The notes: generated by a model not told the origin, from the letters alone. Counted from the first letter of the stretch, positions 17,305 to 26,047 are shown. The stretch is 64,000 nt of DNA from Poriferisodalis sp965208485 (GCF_965208485.1 NZ_OZ242344.1:2914001-2978000); one strand, 5' to 3'. Numbers and translations are program-made.

Positions 17305-17799
17305 TCAGTCCCTGCGCGCCAGCACGACGGCGCCGATCAGCGCTGCCAGCAGCAGCACCGAGACGGCCTCGAACGGGATGATGTACTGCGAGAAAACCGA
17401 GTCCGACACGTCAGCCGTGCGGAAGACCGTGTTGTCGGTGGCCAGCGAATCGGTGCCGAAACGGTCGATGAGGGCGTAGACGGTGATGCCGCCCAGCGCC
17501 AGCGCCGACAGCGCCGCAACCGGCCAGGTGGCGCCGGTCATCTGGGGTATTCGCCCGATCGGCGCCCGCGTCAGCATGATGCCGAACAGGAACAGCACCA
17601 TCACGGCGCCGATGTAGACGAGCACCTGCGTGGTGGCAATGAACTCGGCCGTCAGCAGCACGTAGTTGGCCGCAAGGCCGCCCAGCACCATCACCAGGAA
17701 CAGGGCTGCGTGCACGATGTTGCGCGTCGAGACCATGCCAATGGCAGCTAGCACGGTGATTCCCGCGATGATGCCGAAGGCGATGTTCTGCGCAACCAT
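17305..17799 (-). CDS. nuoJ: NADH-quinone oxidoreductase chain J (operon 1)
   Basis: Five-helix membrane subunit, 164 residues. GMVSTRNIVHAALFLVMVLG near 21-40 is the family hallmark. FIATTQVLVYIGAVMVLFLF near 53-72 is the pi-bulge helix region of NuoJ. It lies between nuoI1 and nuoK1 with spacers of 8 and 6 bp. Confidence 0.95.
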   Translation of the reverse strand: MVAQNIAFGIIAGITVLAAIGMVSTRNIVHAALFLVMVLGGLAANYVLLTAEFIATTQVLVYIGAVMVLFLFGIMLTRAPIGRIPQMTGATWPVAALSALALGGITVYALIDRFGTDSLATDNTVFRTADVSDSVFSQYIIPFEAVSVLLLAALIGAVVLARRD

Positions 17800-17807
17800 C
17801 GTGCGAC

Positions 17808-18425
17808 CTAGCTCCCGGCTCCGGACGCGAGCCTGCGAGCGCCATCGGCTTCGAGCTTGCGCGCCGGTGCGAAGTCATCAGTGCCGAACTCGGGAACCTT
17901 GCGCACCTTCTGCTCCGAGCCGGGCTCGTAGTCCAGGAACTCGGGCACGGTCTCCATCCACTCGCTGAGGCGGATGCGGTCGTGCAGCAGGTCGGCGATG
18001 TGCGGCTCTGAGTATTCGTACTCGGGCGTCCAGAACAAAGCGTCGAATGGGCACACCTCCACGCAGATGCCGCAGTACATGCACAGCGCGTAGTCGATGT
18101 CGAAGCGGTCGACCACGTTGACCGAGCGCACCGCGCCGCCGGCTCGCCGGGGCGGCGCCTTCACCTTGTGGCCCTCGATGTAGATGCACCAGTCGGGGCA
18201 GGAACGCGAGCACAGCATGCAGGCGGTGCAGTTCTCCTCGTGCAGCGCGATCACGCCGCGCGCCCGGTCGGGCGGCGCTTCTTTCTCGTGCGGGTACTGC
18301 ACGGTGACCGAGCCCTGCTGCGGCGCCGGGATGAGCGTGCGAATGCCTCGCTTGGGAAACAGCGTGCGTGCAGCGGTGCGCGCCGTCACGCCGAGGCCCT
18401 TCAGGAGTCCGGGGAGCTGTGGCAT
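17808..18425 (-). CDS. nuoI: NADH-quinone oxidoreductase chain I (operon 1)
   Basis: Peripheral-arm subunit carrying two [4Fe-4S] clusters (N6a/N6b), 205 residues. Cysteines 66, 69, 72 and 76 (CTACMLCSRSC) and 115, 118, 121 and 125 (CMYCGICVEVCPFDAL) are complete. In an 11-subunit complex without NuoEFG this is the most likely entry point for electrons from ferredoxin (inference from archaeal and plastid NDH-type complexes). The start at 18425 directly adjoins the nuoH1 stop. Confidence 0.95.
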   Translation of the reverse strand: MPQLPGLLKGLGVTARTAARTLFPKRGIRTLIPAPQQGSVTVQYPHEKEAPPDRARGVIALHEENCTACMLCSRSCPDWCIYIEGHKVKAPPRRAGGAVRSVNVVDRFDIDYALCMYCGICVEVCPFDALFWTPEYEYSEPHIADLLHDRIRLSEWMETVPEFLDYEPGSEQKVRKVPEFGTDDFAPARKLEADGARRLASGAGS

Positions 18426-19454
18426 CTAGAGCACCACCTTGAAAATGCCCGTCACGACAATGTTGGCGAGCGACAGCGGGATGAGCACCTTCCACGCAAA
18501 CTTCTGCAGCTGGTCCTCTCGCAGGCGTGGGTAGGTGAAGCGGATCCAGAAGATGACGAAGGCCACCAGCAGGATCTTGACGAGCATCACGACGGGGCCG
18601 AGCACGTTCAGCACCGGCGCGTCGAAGTCGAAGCCGGGGATCCACCAGCCGCCCAGGAACATCACCGTGGCGAGCGCCGAGAAGGCGAACGCTGTGGCCA
18701 CCTCGGCCATGAAGAACAGCAAGAAGCGGAAGCCCGTGTACTCCACGTGGAAGCCGCCGACGAGCTCGGTCTCGGCCACGGGCATGTCGAACGGCGTCTG
18801 GGTCAGCTCGGCCTGGGCGGCGATCATGAAGATCAGAAAGCCGACGAACTGCGTCAGGATGAACGGGTTGCCGATGAGGCCGAAGCCGAAGATCTCGCCC
18901 TCCGCCTGGGCTCGGACGATCTGCTGCAAGTTGAGCGAGTCGGCCTGGATGACCACGCCCATGACAGCGAGGATCAACGGCAGCTCATACGCAATGAGCT
19001 GACCCGCCGCACGCAGGCCGCCGAGCAGTGCGTACTTGTTGGCTGAGGCCCAGCCGGCCATCAGCACGCCCAGCACCGACAGCGACGAGACCGCCATCGC
19101 GTAGAAGATGCCGGTGTCCAGGTTCTCCACGACTGCGTCGGGGCCCGTGGGCAGCACCACGAACAGCAGGAACGACGAGGCCAGCACCACCACGGGGGCT
19201 GCCCGGAACACACGCCGGTCGGCGGCGGCGGGGTGGATGTCTTCCTTCTGGAGGAACTTCACCGCGTCGGCGATGAGCTGCAGCGTGCCGTAGGGGCCGA
19301 CGTCCTGGGGGCCGAGCCGGCTCTGCATGAACGCCATCATCTTCAGCAGGAACAGGTAGCCGAGCATGAGCGCGGCAGTCGGGATGACGATGAGCGCGAC
19401 GCCCAGCTTGATGCTGGTCTCCGCCCAGTACGCCAGTCCCAGCAGGTCCGTCAC
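18426..19454 (-). CDS. nuoH: NADH-quinone oxidoreductase chain H (operon 1)
   Basis: Membrane subunit at the junction of the arms that forms part of the quinone chamber, 342 residues. MQSRLGPQDVGPYGTLQLIA near 43-62 and FDMPVAETELVGGFHVEYTG near 215-235 are the family signatures. The start is GTG 19454, which overlaps the nuoD1 stop as GTGA. The frame is open upstream to 19535, but that stretch lies inside nuoD1 and shows no homology. Confidence 0.95.
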   Translation of the reverse strand: MTDLLGLAYWAETSIKLGVALIVIPTAALMLGYLFLLKMMAFMQSRLGPQDVGPYGTLQLIADAVKFLQKEDIHPAAADRRVFRAAPVVVLASSFLLFVVLPTGPDAVVENLDTGIFYAMAVSSLSVLGVLMAGWASANKYALLGGLRAAGQLIAYELPLILAVMGVVIQADSLNLQQIVRAQAEGEIFGFGLIGNPFILTQFVGFLIFMIAAQAELTQTPFDMPVAETELVGGFHVEYTGFRFLLFFMAEVATAFAFSALATVMFLGGWWIPGFDFDAPVLNVLGPVVMLVKILLVAFVIFWIRFTYPRLREDQLQKFAWKVLIPLSLANIVVTGIFKVVL

Positions 19455-20632
19455 CGGTCGATATCCCCGAGGATGAAGTACAGCGAGCCGAGGATGGTGA
19501 TGATGTCGGGCACGTACGTGCCCCGCATCACCCACGGCACGACCGAGATGTTGCTGAAGCTGGGCGTGCGGATCTTCACCCGGAACGGGCCCAGACCGCC
19601 CTTGGACACCACGTAGTAGCCCATCTCGCCCAGCGGGTTCTCCGTGGAGACGTAGGCCTCACCGGCGGGCACCTTGATGATGCGCGGCACCTTGGCCATG
19701 ATCGGGCCCGAGGGGATGCCGTCGAGCAGCTGGTCGACGATCTTGGTGGCCTCGCGGGTCTCCTGCAGGCGCACCCAGTAGCGGGCGAACGAGTCGCCGT
19801 CGGGGTGAGTCCAGACCCGCCAGTCGACCTGATCCCAGGCGAGGCCCGGGTTTGCGTCGCGGCGCAGGTCCCAGTCGACGCCGCTGGCTCGGAGGTTGGC
19901 GCCCGACAGGCCGTAGCTGAGCGCCACGTCGCCCGGAATCACACCCACGCTGCGGCAGCGAGTTTGGAAGATCTCGTTGCCCATGAGCAGGTCTTCCATC
20001 TCGTCGCAGAAACCGCGCATCTTGGCCATGACGGCGTGCGTCTCGGCGATCCAGCCGCGGGGGATGTCGTCCTTCAGGCCGCCGATGCGGTCGAAGTTGG
20101 GGTGGAAGCGGCCGCCGGTGACCTCTTCGATCTGATTGAGCACCCGCTCGCGGTCGCGGAAGGCGAAGAACACCGGGGTGAGCGCGCCGACTTGCACGCC
20201 CATGTCGCCGAGGAACAGCGACACGTTCGCAATGCGGCTCAACTCGAACAGGATGGTGCGGATCCACTGGGCGCGTGGCGGGGCCTCCACCCCCATCAGC
20301 TGCTCGGCCGCCAAGATGAACGGCACCTCGTTGGCGAAGCTGCCCAGCCAGTCGATGCGGTTGATCAGCGTGGTGCACTGCGGGTAGGTGCGGACCTCGC
20401 ACAGCTTCTCGTAGCCGCGGTGCATGTAGCCCATCAGCGGCTCGGCCGAGATGACCTGCTCGCCGTCGAGTTGGCAGGCGATGCGCAGCGTGCCGTGCGT
20501 GGCGGGGTGCTGCGGGCCGATGTTCAGCGTCATGTCGCCGGTGTCCAGCTCGACGTTGACGCGGGCATCCGCGGCCTGGGCCGCCACGTAGGCCTGCTGT
20601 GAGCGCAGGTCAGTCGCCGTTGCAGCGCTCAT
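19451..20632 (-). CDS. nuoD: NADH-quinone oxidoreductase chain D (operon 1)
   Basis: 49-kDa quinone-site subunit, 393 residues. NIGPQHPATHGTLRIACQLD near 36-55 carries the quinone-binding His. YTDLLD-type loops are replaced by RTYPQCTTLINRIDWLGSFA near 80-99. The C-terminus ITILGSLYFILGDIDR is typical. It could be the target of the MidA-type methyltransferase at the end of the operon, since its homologue is NDUFAF7's substrate. The start overlaps the nuoC1 end by 4 bases (ATGA). Confidence 0.95.
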   Translation of the reverse strand: MSAATATDLRSQQAYVAAQAADARVNVELDTGDMTLNIGPQHPATHGTLRIACQLDGEQVISAEPLMGYMHRGYEKLCEVRTYPQCTTLINRIDWLGSFANEVPFILAAEQLMGVEAPPRAQWIRTILFELSRIANVSLFLGDMGVQVGALTPVFFAFRDRERVLNQIEEVTGGRFHPNFDRIGGLKDDIPRGWIAETHAVMAKMRGFCDEMEDLLMGNEIFQTRCRSVGVIPGDVALSYGLSGANLRASGVDWDLRRDANPGLAWDQVDWRVWTHPDGDSFARYWVRLQETREATKIVDQLLDGIPSGPIMAKVPRIIKVPAGEAYVSTENPLGEMGYYVVSKGGLGPFRVKIRTPSFSNISVVPWVMRGTYVPDIITILGSLYFILGDIDR

Positions 20633-21363
20633 GCGCCCGCGCCCGATGCTTCGAACTCGGCCATCACCTCGGCCTCAAGCTGGGCTTCGAGCTCCGGCGG
20701 GATCTCTTCGATATCGACGACGCCGGGCCACGGCTTGACCGCACGCGCCAGCAGCGGGAAATCTTTGCGCAGGGGGTGGCCCTCGAATTCGGTGGGCAGG
20801 TAGATGTGTGCCAGATTCGGGTGCCCGTCGAAGACGAGGCCGAACATCTCGTGGGCCTCGCGTTCATGCCAGTCGGCACCGGCGAAGACATCGATGATCG
20901 ACGGCACCGCCTCAGGCGTACTGCGCCCATCGCTGTCGGCGACCTCCGCCAGGTCGGCCTTGATGAGGACAGCGGCGTGGCGGGTCGGCGAGTGCAACTG
21001 CGCCAGCAATTGGAAGCGTGTCTCGCCGCCTCCGTGCCGCACCGTCTCCTCGGCGGTGGCGCTGGCGGCTTCGTCGTCCTGCCCGACCCCCGCGGCGTCG
21101 AACTCAGTGTCCTCGTAGCGGCCTTCGGGCGCATCGGTCCAGTCGATGGCGGAGAGGAAGCCGAAGTAGGAGAAACCGGCATCGCGCAGCGCCGTCATCG
21201 CGGCATGCCACTGCGCGACGTCGATGCGCAGCCAGAGGTTCTGCCCTGCTTCGACGTGGAATTCCACCATCGCGTCGCCGAGCAGCTCGGACAGCTCGGC
21301 GGCGAGCGCTTCACGCGCCTCGTCACCTGGCTCCGCTGCGTCCTCGCCGGTTTCGTCCGCCAT
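20629..21363 (-). CDS. nuoC: NADH-quinone oxidoreductase chain C (operon 1)
   Basis: 30-kDa subunit next to NuoD, 244 residues from ATG 21363, which lies 2 bp after the nuoB1 stop. The C-terminal signature DWHEREAHEMFGLVFDGHPN, then LPTEFEGHPLRKDFPL, is intact. An insertion near 95-130 (Asp/Glu/Ala-rich) and an acidic tail ending EFEASGAGA make it longer than the 175-residue NuoC of operon 2. The ORF frame runs further upstream through nuoB1 but is not coding there. Confidence 0.94.
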   Translation of the reverse strand: MADETGEDAAEPGDEAREALAAELSELLGDAMVEFHVEAGQNLWLRIDVAQWHAAMTALRDAGFSYFGFLSAIDWTDAPEGRYEDTEFDAAGVGQDDEAASATAEETVRHGGGETRFQLLAQLHSPTRHAAVLIKADLAEVADSDGRSTPEAVPSIIDVFAGADWHEREAHEMFGLVFDGHPNLAHIYLPTEFEGHPLRKDFPLLARAVKPWPGVVDIEEIPPELEAQLEAEVMAEFEASGAGA

Positions 21364-21365
21364 GT

Positions 21366-21914
21366 CTACGCCTGTGCCGATCCCGCCGGCACACGTGTTG
21401 ATGATGGTGCCGAGGGCGGCACCACTATCGGCTCGCCTCGCCAGCGTTCCTGCATGTCTTCGCGCTGGATGCGTTCCTGCAGCAGCACGATGCCTTCCAG
21501 CAGTGCTTCGGGTCGTGGCGGGCAGCCGGGCACGTACACGTCGACCGGGATGACCTGATCCACGCCCTTGGTGACCGAGTAGCTGTCCCAGTAGGGCCCG
21601 CCGCAGTTGGCGCACGAGCCCATCGAGATGACGTACTTGGGCTCGGGCATCTGCTCGTACAGGCGGCGGATGACCGGCGCCATTTTGTCGGTCACGGTGC
21701 CGGAGATCACCACCAGGTCGGCCTGGCGCGGGCTGGCAGGGAACGGGATGACCCCGAGCCGCATCACGTCGTACCGGGGAGAACCGAACGCGGCACCCAT
21801 CTCGATGGCACAGCAGGCCAGGCCCCACTGGTACACCCACAGCGAGCGGGCCCGGCCGAAGTTCAGCAGCCAGGTGAGCGGCTTGGGCAGTTTGACCTTG
21901 TCGACCAGTGCCAT
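21366..21914 (-). CDS. nuoB: NADH-quinone oxidoreductase chain B (operon 1)
   Basis: 20-kDa subunit holding the terminal cluster N2, 182 residues. Ligands are the vicinal cysteines of GLACCAIEMGA near 35-45, then GSCANCGGPYWDSY near 97-110 and YVPGCPPRPEAL near 127-138. ATG 21914 follows the nuoA1 stop by 20 bp. Confidence 0.96.
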   Translation of the reverse strand: MALVDKVKLPKPLTWLLNFGRARSLWVYQWGLACCAIEMGAAFGSPRYDVMRLGVIPFPASPRQADLVVISGTVTDKMAPVIRRLYEQMPEPKYVISMGSCANCGGPYWDSYSVTKGVDQVIPVDVYVPGCPPRPEALLEGIVLLQERIQREDMQERWRGEPIVVPPSAPSSTRVPAGSAQA

Positions 21915-21934
21915 CGTGGGATTCCCTCAGCCCC

Positions 21935-22309
21935 TCAGACCCAGCGCAGGACGCCCTTGCGCCATGCGTAGAACAGGCCCAGCACCAGGATGAAGATGAA
22001 AATTGCCATCTCGACCAGGCCGAACAGGGCATAGACCTCGAGCCGCGTCGCCCAAGGAAAGATGAACACGGCCTCCACGTCGAACAAGACAAAGAGCACC
22101 GCGAAGACGTAGTAGCGGATCTGGCTCTGGGTCCAGTCGCTGCCTACCGGATCTACGCCGCTCTCATATGCGATGAGCTTCTGCGGCGTCGGTCGCTGGG
22201 GCCGCAGGACTCGTGCGACACCGAACATCGTGAAGGCCATCAGGACTGCCGCTGTGCCGAAGATCGCGACAGTCAGATAGCTCCGCAAGAGGTCGGACAC
22301 GGACCGCAA
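21935..22309 (-). CDS. nuoA: NADH-quinone oxidoreductase chain A (operon 1)
   Basis: Three-helix membrane subunit, 124 residues, the normal length. YESGVDPVGSDWTQSQIRYY near 48-67 holds the conserved loop (the usual reactive Cys is Ser here, ESG in place of ECG), and FDVEAVFIFPWA near 76-87 the conserved Asp and Glu. First gene of operon 1; the promoter should lie in 22310-22600. A GTG four codons downstream is an alternative start. Confidence 0.94.
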   Translation of the reverse strand: MRSVSDLLRSYLTVAIFGTAAVLMAFTMFGVARVLRPQRPTPQKLIAYESGVDPVGSDWTQSQIRYYVFAVLFVLFDVEAVFIFPWATRLEVYALFGLVEMAIFIFILVLGLFYAWRKGVLRWV

Positions 22310-22687
22310 CGCTAGCGACTTCGCGCCACCCTGCGCCGATTCTCGACCAGCGTGCCGACCACGGTTCCAAGGGCGACACTCAGGCGCCGGGGTGCCATCG
22401 CTTCAGCTCCACAGAGCGCTGATCGACATCGTCTCCATTCGCTTGCCGAGACTGAAGCGGTCCGAGCTCGTGTGCAGCACGGCACCAGCTATGCAACTGT
22501 TGCCGACCTGGCATGGTGAGGATCGAGATCGACCATCCAGAAGCGCGGGTCACCCGCCTTGCGAATGGCCAGAACTGGCGCGAGACACCCAGATTGTCAC
22601 TGTCGACCGGTGCCGAATTGGCAGTAGAGCCGGACGGATCCCAGGGGCAAAGATGCTCCAATCGCCTGAAGCAAGGGGGGTTTACGC
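22310..22687. other. Divergent intergenic region between nuoA1 and the PTS operon
   Basis: 378 bp with no supported gene, separating two divergently read operons. The right third holds the conserved leader element at 22601-22670. No confident -35/-10 boxes for nuoA1 could be assigned. Confidence 0.6.
22601..22670 (+). promoter_or_regulatory. 70-bp leader element of the PTS operon, shared with the 26.1-kb locus
   Basis: The first 43 bases match the minus strand of 26190-26148 at 42 positions (beginning TGTCGACCGGTGCCGAATTG). The following 27 bases keep AAAGATG, CC and ATC-C-TG spacing. It ends 17 bp before the IIC start codon. A shared element before two genes with unrelated coding sequences points to a common regulator, most simply the PRD activator coded nearby. 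AAAGAT may be part of a -10 box. Confidence 0.65.
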
Positions 22688-23884
22688 ATGCTTCAACGTG
22701 TTCAACGTTTCGGCGGGTTCCTATCGAGCATGGTCATACCGAACATCGGTGCGTTCATCGCTTGGGGACTCATCACAGCTCTCTTCATCCCAACGGGCTG
22801 GTTGTCGAAGATCGGCAACGATGCGCTCGGCTGGGACTGGGGGACGATTACGGGTCTGACCGTCGTCCCGATGATCCGGTACCTGTTGCCGCTTCTTATC
22901 GCCTACACCGGCGGCAAGCTGATCTACGGCCACAGAGGCGGTGTGCTCGGCGCGGTCGCCGTAATGGGCGTCATCGCCGGCGCCGCGCTGCAACCGGGTT
23001 TCTGGGAAGAACTCGCCGCCGCTGCCGCTGAGGACCGCGGTGTCCAGTTCGGAATCGCCGGTGCCGGTGGAGCGCCGCAGTTCATGGGTGCGATGGTGGC
23101 CGGCCCGCTCGCCGGTTTGGTGATGCGCGAGATCGACAAGTTCCTCCAACCCCGCACGCCGTCGGGATTCGAGATGCTGGTCAACAACTTCTCCCAAGGC
23201 ATCGCCGGCTTGGGCCTCGCGATGCTCGGCTACCGGATCATCGGCCCGATCATGCGCGAGATTGCCGATGCCTTCGGCAACATGGTCGAGGCCCTCAGCG
23301 ATGCCGGCCTGCTGCCGCTCATGGATCTGCCCATCGAAGTCGGCAAGGTGCTGTTCCTCAACAACGCCATCAACCACGGGGTGCTCACACCGCTGGGCAC
23401 CACCGACGTGGCTGAGACCGGCCGCTCGATCTACTACATGCTCGAGTCGAATCCCGGACCTGGTCTGGGGCTGCTGCTCGCGTACTGGTTTGCCGGCAAG
23501 GGGTTGGCCAAGCTGTCCGCTCCCGGTGCCATCATCATCCATTTCTTCGGCGGGATCCACGAGGTGTACTTCCCGTACGTCCTGATGAACCCGGTGATGA
23601 TCGGTGCCATGTGGGCAGGCGGCATCGTGGCCGACATCGTGTTCGTGATCTTCGACGCAGGTCTGACCGGGCCGCCCTCTCCAGGCAGCATCTTCGCCTA
23701 CATCTCCTTCTTGCCGTCCAACGGCGGAGCGATCGCGGGGGTGTTCCTAGGTATCGCGGCAGGAGCCGCAGCTGCGTTCATCGTCGGCTCGATCCTGCTG
23801 AGACTGTTCCCGGTCCCAGAGATCGACGACAGCGACGACGACACTTCGCTCGACGACGCCATGGAGGGTGTCCCGCTGAACTGA
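22688..23884 (+). CDS. mtlA: PTS mannitol-type permease, IIC component
   Basis: Membrane channel that takes up and phosphorylates a hexitol, 398 residues with about eight hydrophobic segments. VQRFGGFLSSMVIPNIGAFI near 5-24 opens the protein as in MtlA, and FFGGIHEVYFPYVLMNPV near 278-295 is the diagnostic GGxHExYFPYV substrate motif of mannitol IICs. IIB and IIA are separate genes downstream, unlike fused E. coli MtlA. The start is ATG 22688 with AAGGGGGG 7 bases upstream. The acidic C-terminus (DDSDDDTSLDD) replaces the usual linker to IIB. Mannitol is the first guess, but other polyols are possible. Confidence 0.9.
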   Translation: MLQRVQRFGGFLSSMVIPNIGAFIAWGLITALFIPTGWLSKIGNDALGWDWGTITGLTVVPMIRYLLPLLIAYTGGKLIYGHRGGVLGAVAVMGVIAGAALQPGFWEELAAAAAEDRGVQFGIAGAGGAPQFMGAMVAGPLAGLVMREIDKFLQPRTPSGFEMLVNNFSQGIAGLGLAMLGYRIIGPIMREIADAFGNMVEALSDAGLLPLMDLPIEVGKVLFLNNAINHGVLTPLGTTDVAETGRSIYYMLESNPGPGLGLLLAYWFAGKGLAKLSAPGAIIIHFFGGIHEVYFPYVLMNPVMIGAMWAGGIVADIVFVIFDAGLTGPPSPGSIFAYISFLPSNGGAIAGVFLGIAAGAAAAFIVGSILLRLFPVPEIDDSDDDTSLDDAMEGVPLN

Positions 23885-23928
23885 GATGCCGCGGAGGTTG
23901 CGCTGACCCCCAGTTGGGCGCAGCCTGA

Positions 23929-23971
23929 GGAGGCCGGGGCGGTTCAGGATGGCTGACTGCCCCGGTCCTCC
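23929..23971 (+). terminator. Strong hairpin between IIC and IIB genes
   Basis: GGAGGCCGGGGC (23929-23940) pairs with GCCCCGGTCCTCC (23959-23971) over 12 base pairs with one bulged base and an 18-nt loop. There is no T-tract, so it may attenuate or stabilise the message between mtlA and the IIB gene rather than end it. Confidence 0.5.
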
Positions 23972-24002
23972 TATTCTCGTCGGCACCGACCGGAGGTCAA
24001 AG

Positions 24003-24332
24003 ATGACGGAGCGAGTCACCAAGACGGCGAGCGACGTGAAGCTGATCGTGTTCGCCTGCGAGGCAGGTATGGGCAGCAGCCTGATGGGCGCGAATCAGCT
24101 GAAGAAGCTGGTCAAGAAGGCCAAGCTCGACATCACTGTCGTGCACCGGCCGGTGGGGCAGCTGTCCGACGATGCCGACGTGATCGTGGTCCACCAAGGT
24201 CTGGCGAAGCAGGCCAAGGAGAAGGTTCCTACGGCTGCCATCGTGCCGTTCATTCTGTTCGTGAATGACCCGTCGGTGAAGCAGCTCGTCGCAACGCTGA
24301 AGGCCGGTGATCCGGTCGTGTCGAAGATCTGA
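24003..24332 (+). CDS. PTS IIB component, mannitol type
   Basis: Cytoplasmic phosphocarrier passing phosphate from IIA to the sugar on IIC, 109 residues. FACEAGMGSSLMGANQLKK near 17-35 holds the phosphorylated Cys19 with the P-loop seen in IIB of MtlA. ADVIVVHQGL near 58-67 follows the same fold. ATG 24003 is chosen because GGAGG lies 6 bases upstream; the longer frame from 23949 has no such signal. Confidence 0.88.
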   Translation: MTERVTKTASDVKLIVFACEAGMGSSLMGANQLKKLVKKAKLDITVVHRPVGQLSDDADVIVVHQGLAKQAKEKVPTAAIVPFILFVNDPSVKQLVATLKAGDPVVSKI

Positions 24333-24340
24333 GCGCTGAC

Positions 24341-24808
24341 GTGGACGACAGTGCAGAGGACGGACTTGGGTCTGTCCTGACCCGAGCGGACGTTGTGCTC
24401 GGGTGCCGAGCGAATTCCATGGACGAAGCCATCGAGCACGCGGGCGGCCTGCTCGTGAATCGTAACTCGGTGACGCCCCCCTATGTCGAGGGGATGAAAC
24501 AGCGGGAACGAGTTGTGTCCACGTATCTGGGCAACGGCGTCGCCCTGCCCCATGGGGTGAACGAGAGCAAGGACTTCATCCGGTCGACGGGCATCGTGGT
24601 CGCTCAGTACCCCGATGGCGTCGACTGGGGGCCGGGAACGGCGCATCTGGTGGTCGGGCTCGCGGCGGTCGGCGACGATCACGTACGCGTCCTGTCGCAG
24701 CTAGCGGAGATACTGCAAGACGAAGAGCTCTGCGAGCAGCTTGCGCAGACGGGCGATGCCGAGTTCGTCTACACCCAGCTGAGTGCTGCACCCCCTTCCG
24801 ACGACTGA
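24341..24808 (+). CDS. PTS IIA component, mannitol/fructose type
   Basis: Accepts phosphate from HPr, 155 residues. The active-site His71 is in GNGVALPHGVNESKDFI near 64-80. YPDGVDWGPGTAHLVVGLAA near 90-110 and HVRVLSQLAEIL near 114-125 complete the IIA(Mtl) fold. GTG start at 24341, 8 bp after the IIB stop. Confidence 0.88.
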   Translation: MDDSAEDGLGSVLTRADVVLGCRANSMDEAIEHAGGLLVNRNSVTPPYVEGMKQRERVVSTYLGNGVALPHGVNESKDFIRSTGIVVAQYPDGVDWGPGTAHLVVGLAAVGDDHVRVLSQLAEILQDEELCEQLAQTGDAEFVYTQLSAAPPSDD

Positions 24809-24845
24809 GTACGGCGACGATTGAAGGCAGGAACTGGAGACCTCG

Positions 24846-25109
24846 ATGAGCGCAGTGTCCGCCGAAGTGGTCATCACCAATCCCCACGGACTTCATGCCC
24901 GACCCGCCGCGGTCATGGTCGAGCGACTGAAGACCTTCGATGCGGAAGTCACGATCGAGGCCGGCCAGAAGACCGCGAACGCGGTGAGCATCATGAGCGT
25001 GCTCGCGCTCGGAGCGGGGCACGGTGACACTGCACGTGTCCACTCCGAAGGCCCTCAGGCCGAGGCCGCGCTTGAGGCTGTCGTGGCCATTCTCACCGAG
25101 GAGGAGTGA
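24846..25109 (+). CDS. ptsH: HPr phosphocarrier protein
   Basis: General PTS carrier, 87 residues. His17 in NPHGLHARPA is the phosphorylated residue, and Ser48 in NAVSIMSVLALG occupies the regulatory Ser46 position, but with VSIM rather than the KSIM typical of HprK-controlled HPr. A dedicated HPr inside the island, with Enzyme I in the opposing operon, makes the relay self-sufficient. ATG 24846 lies 37 bp after the IIA stop. Confidence 0.92.
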   Translation: MSAVSAEVVITNPHGLHARPAAVMVERLKTFDAEVTIEAGQKTANAVSIMSVLALGAGHGDTARVHSEGPQAEAALEAVVAILTEEE

Positions 25110-25110
25110 C

Positions 25111-25413
25111 ATGAGCAGACTCGAGCATGACGCATTGGTTGCCGCTGTAGCGGAGGCGGTCGGGGCGTCAGTGGATGACTCGGGCGCGGCCGACCTGGTG
25201 TTCGAGAAGGGCTCCATCGTCGTCGCCGCCAGCGCCGAGGAACTGAAGGGCGCCTTCAAGCGCGTGAAGAAGATCGACGGCTACCGATGGGTGGCCATCA
25301 ACCGCGCCGACCTGTTCGGCGCGAACCCGCTTTCCCTGGGCTCCAAGGCCGGAATCATCGATGCTCACGGCGAGATTCTCAAGAACGCAGACATACCTCG
25401 CAGGAAGGTCTGA
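25111..25413 (+). CDS. Unknown 100-residue protein of the PTS operon
   Basis: Begins one base after the HPr stop (TGACATG), so it is almost certainly cotranslated with HPr. The protein is a small alpha/beta sequence with no membrane segment: a charged N-terminus (MSRLEHDALVAAVAEAVG), FEKGSIVVAASAEEL near 30-44 and a conserved-looking C-terminus GSKAGIIDAHGEIL then ADIPRRKV. I do not recognise a family. Position suggests a PTS accessory or regulatory factor, but nothing in the sequence fixes a function. Confidence 0.7.
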   Translation: MSRLEHDALVAAVAEAVGASVDDSGAADLVFEKGSIVVAASAEELKGAFKRVKKIDGYRWVAINRADLFGANPLSLGSKAGIIDAHGEILKNADIPRRKV

Positions 25414-25795
25414 GCGCACGTTCCGAAGCTCCTAAGCCAAGATTCTCATTTGTCGGGAAGCCGCCCACCAAGAAGGAACATTCAAGCCTGCGGCCGTCGC
25501 ACTGCCGCTCATTGCTCAAGTTCCTATCCGCAGAGCCGGCGTGTCTCAACCTCAGCGAGGATCATGGCTACCCGGGCACTGACAACATCACTGTCGTCAT
25601 GGCCACCACCCGCATCGTGAGCAGCATCGTGAGCCTCAATGGCACCTACGTATTCGCGCTCTCGATCAACCTGTCTCAAAACTGCGTTCTCGCACGCAAT
25701 AGCTGACCCACGTGCCGAGCACCCCGAAGCAATTAGAGCGATTGCCAATAGGGCGAACTTTCGCTGACCGATCACGCTGGTCCAAGGCTCTCGGA
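25414..25795. other. 382-bp intergenic region with nothing recognised
   Basis: Lies between the convergent PTS operon and the small secreted-protein gene. No ORF with coding character, no hairpin with a T-tract and no repeat was found. Confidence 0.5.
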
Positions 25796-26047
25796 CTACC
25801 AGAGGTACTTGTCGGGATCCCACCAGTTGTGGTCATGCGGGATGCTCTCACAGGTCACAACGGTTTGCCAGTGGTCCAAATAGCTGCCGTTGACTACAAC
25901 CCACACTCGACCGCTCTCGTAACAATGAACCTGCGTGTCGGCGCTGGCCGGTGTGATTCCGCCGAATGGAAGCCCGAAAGAAACCAGAGAAACTACGAGC
26001 GCCAGCAAGACAGCCGCGGATCCGCGACGGATTCGGGTCGATGTCAA
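25796..26047 (-). CDS. Small secreted protein of unknown function
   Basis: 83 residues from TTG 26047. The first 30 residues are a signal peptide: basic start STRIRRGSAA, hydrophobic core VLLALVVSLVSFGLPF, probable cleavage after ITPASA. The mature part of about 50 residues has two cysteines (VHCYESG and VTCESIP), several His and Trp (HDHNWWDPDKYLW) and no known domain. The TTG overlaps the stop of an upstream 18-codon ORF that has the only good ribosome binding site, so translation is probably coupled. It shares its upstream element with the PTS operon and may be coexpressed with polyol uptake. Confidence 0.6.
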   Translation of the reverse strand: MTSTRIRRGSAAVLLALVVSLVSFGLPFGGITPASADTQVHCYESGRVWVVVNGSYLDHWQTVVTCESIPHDHNWWDPDKYLW

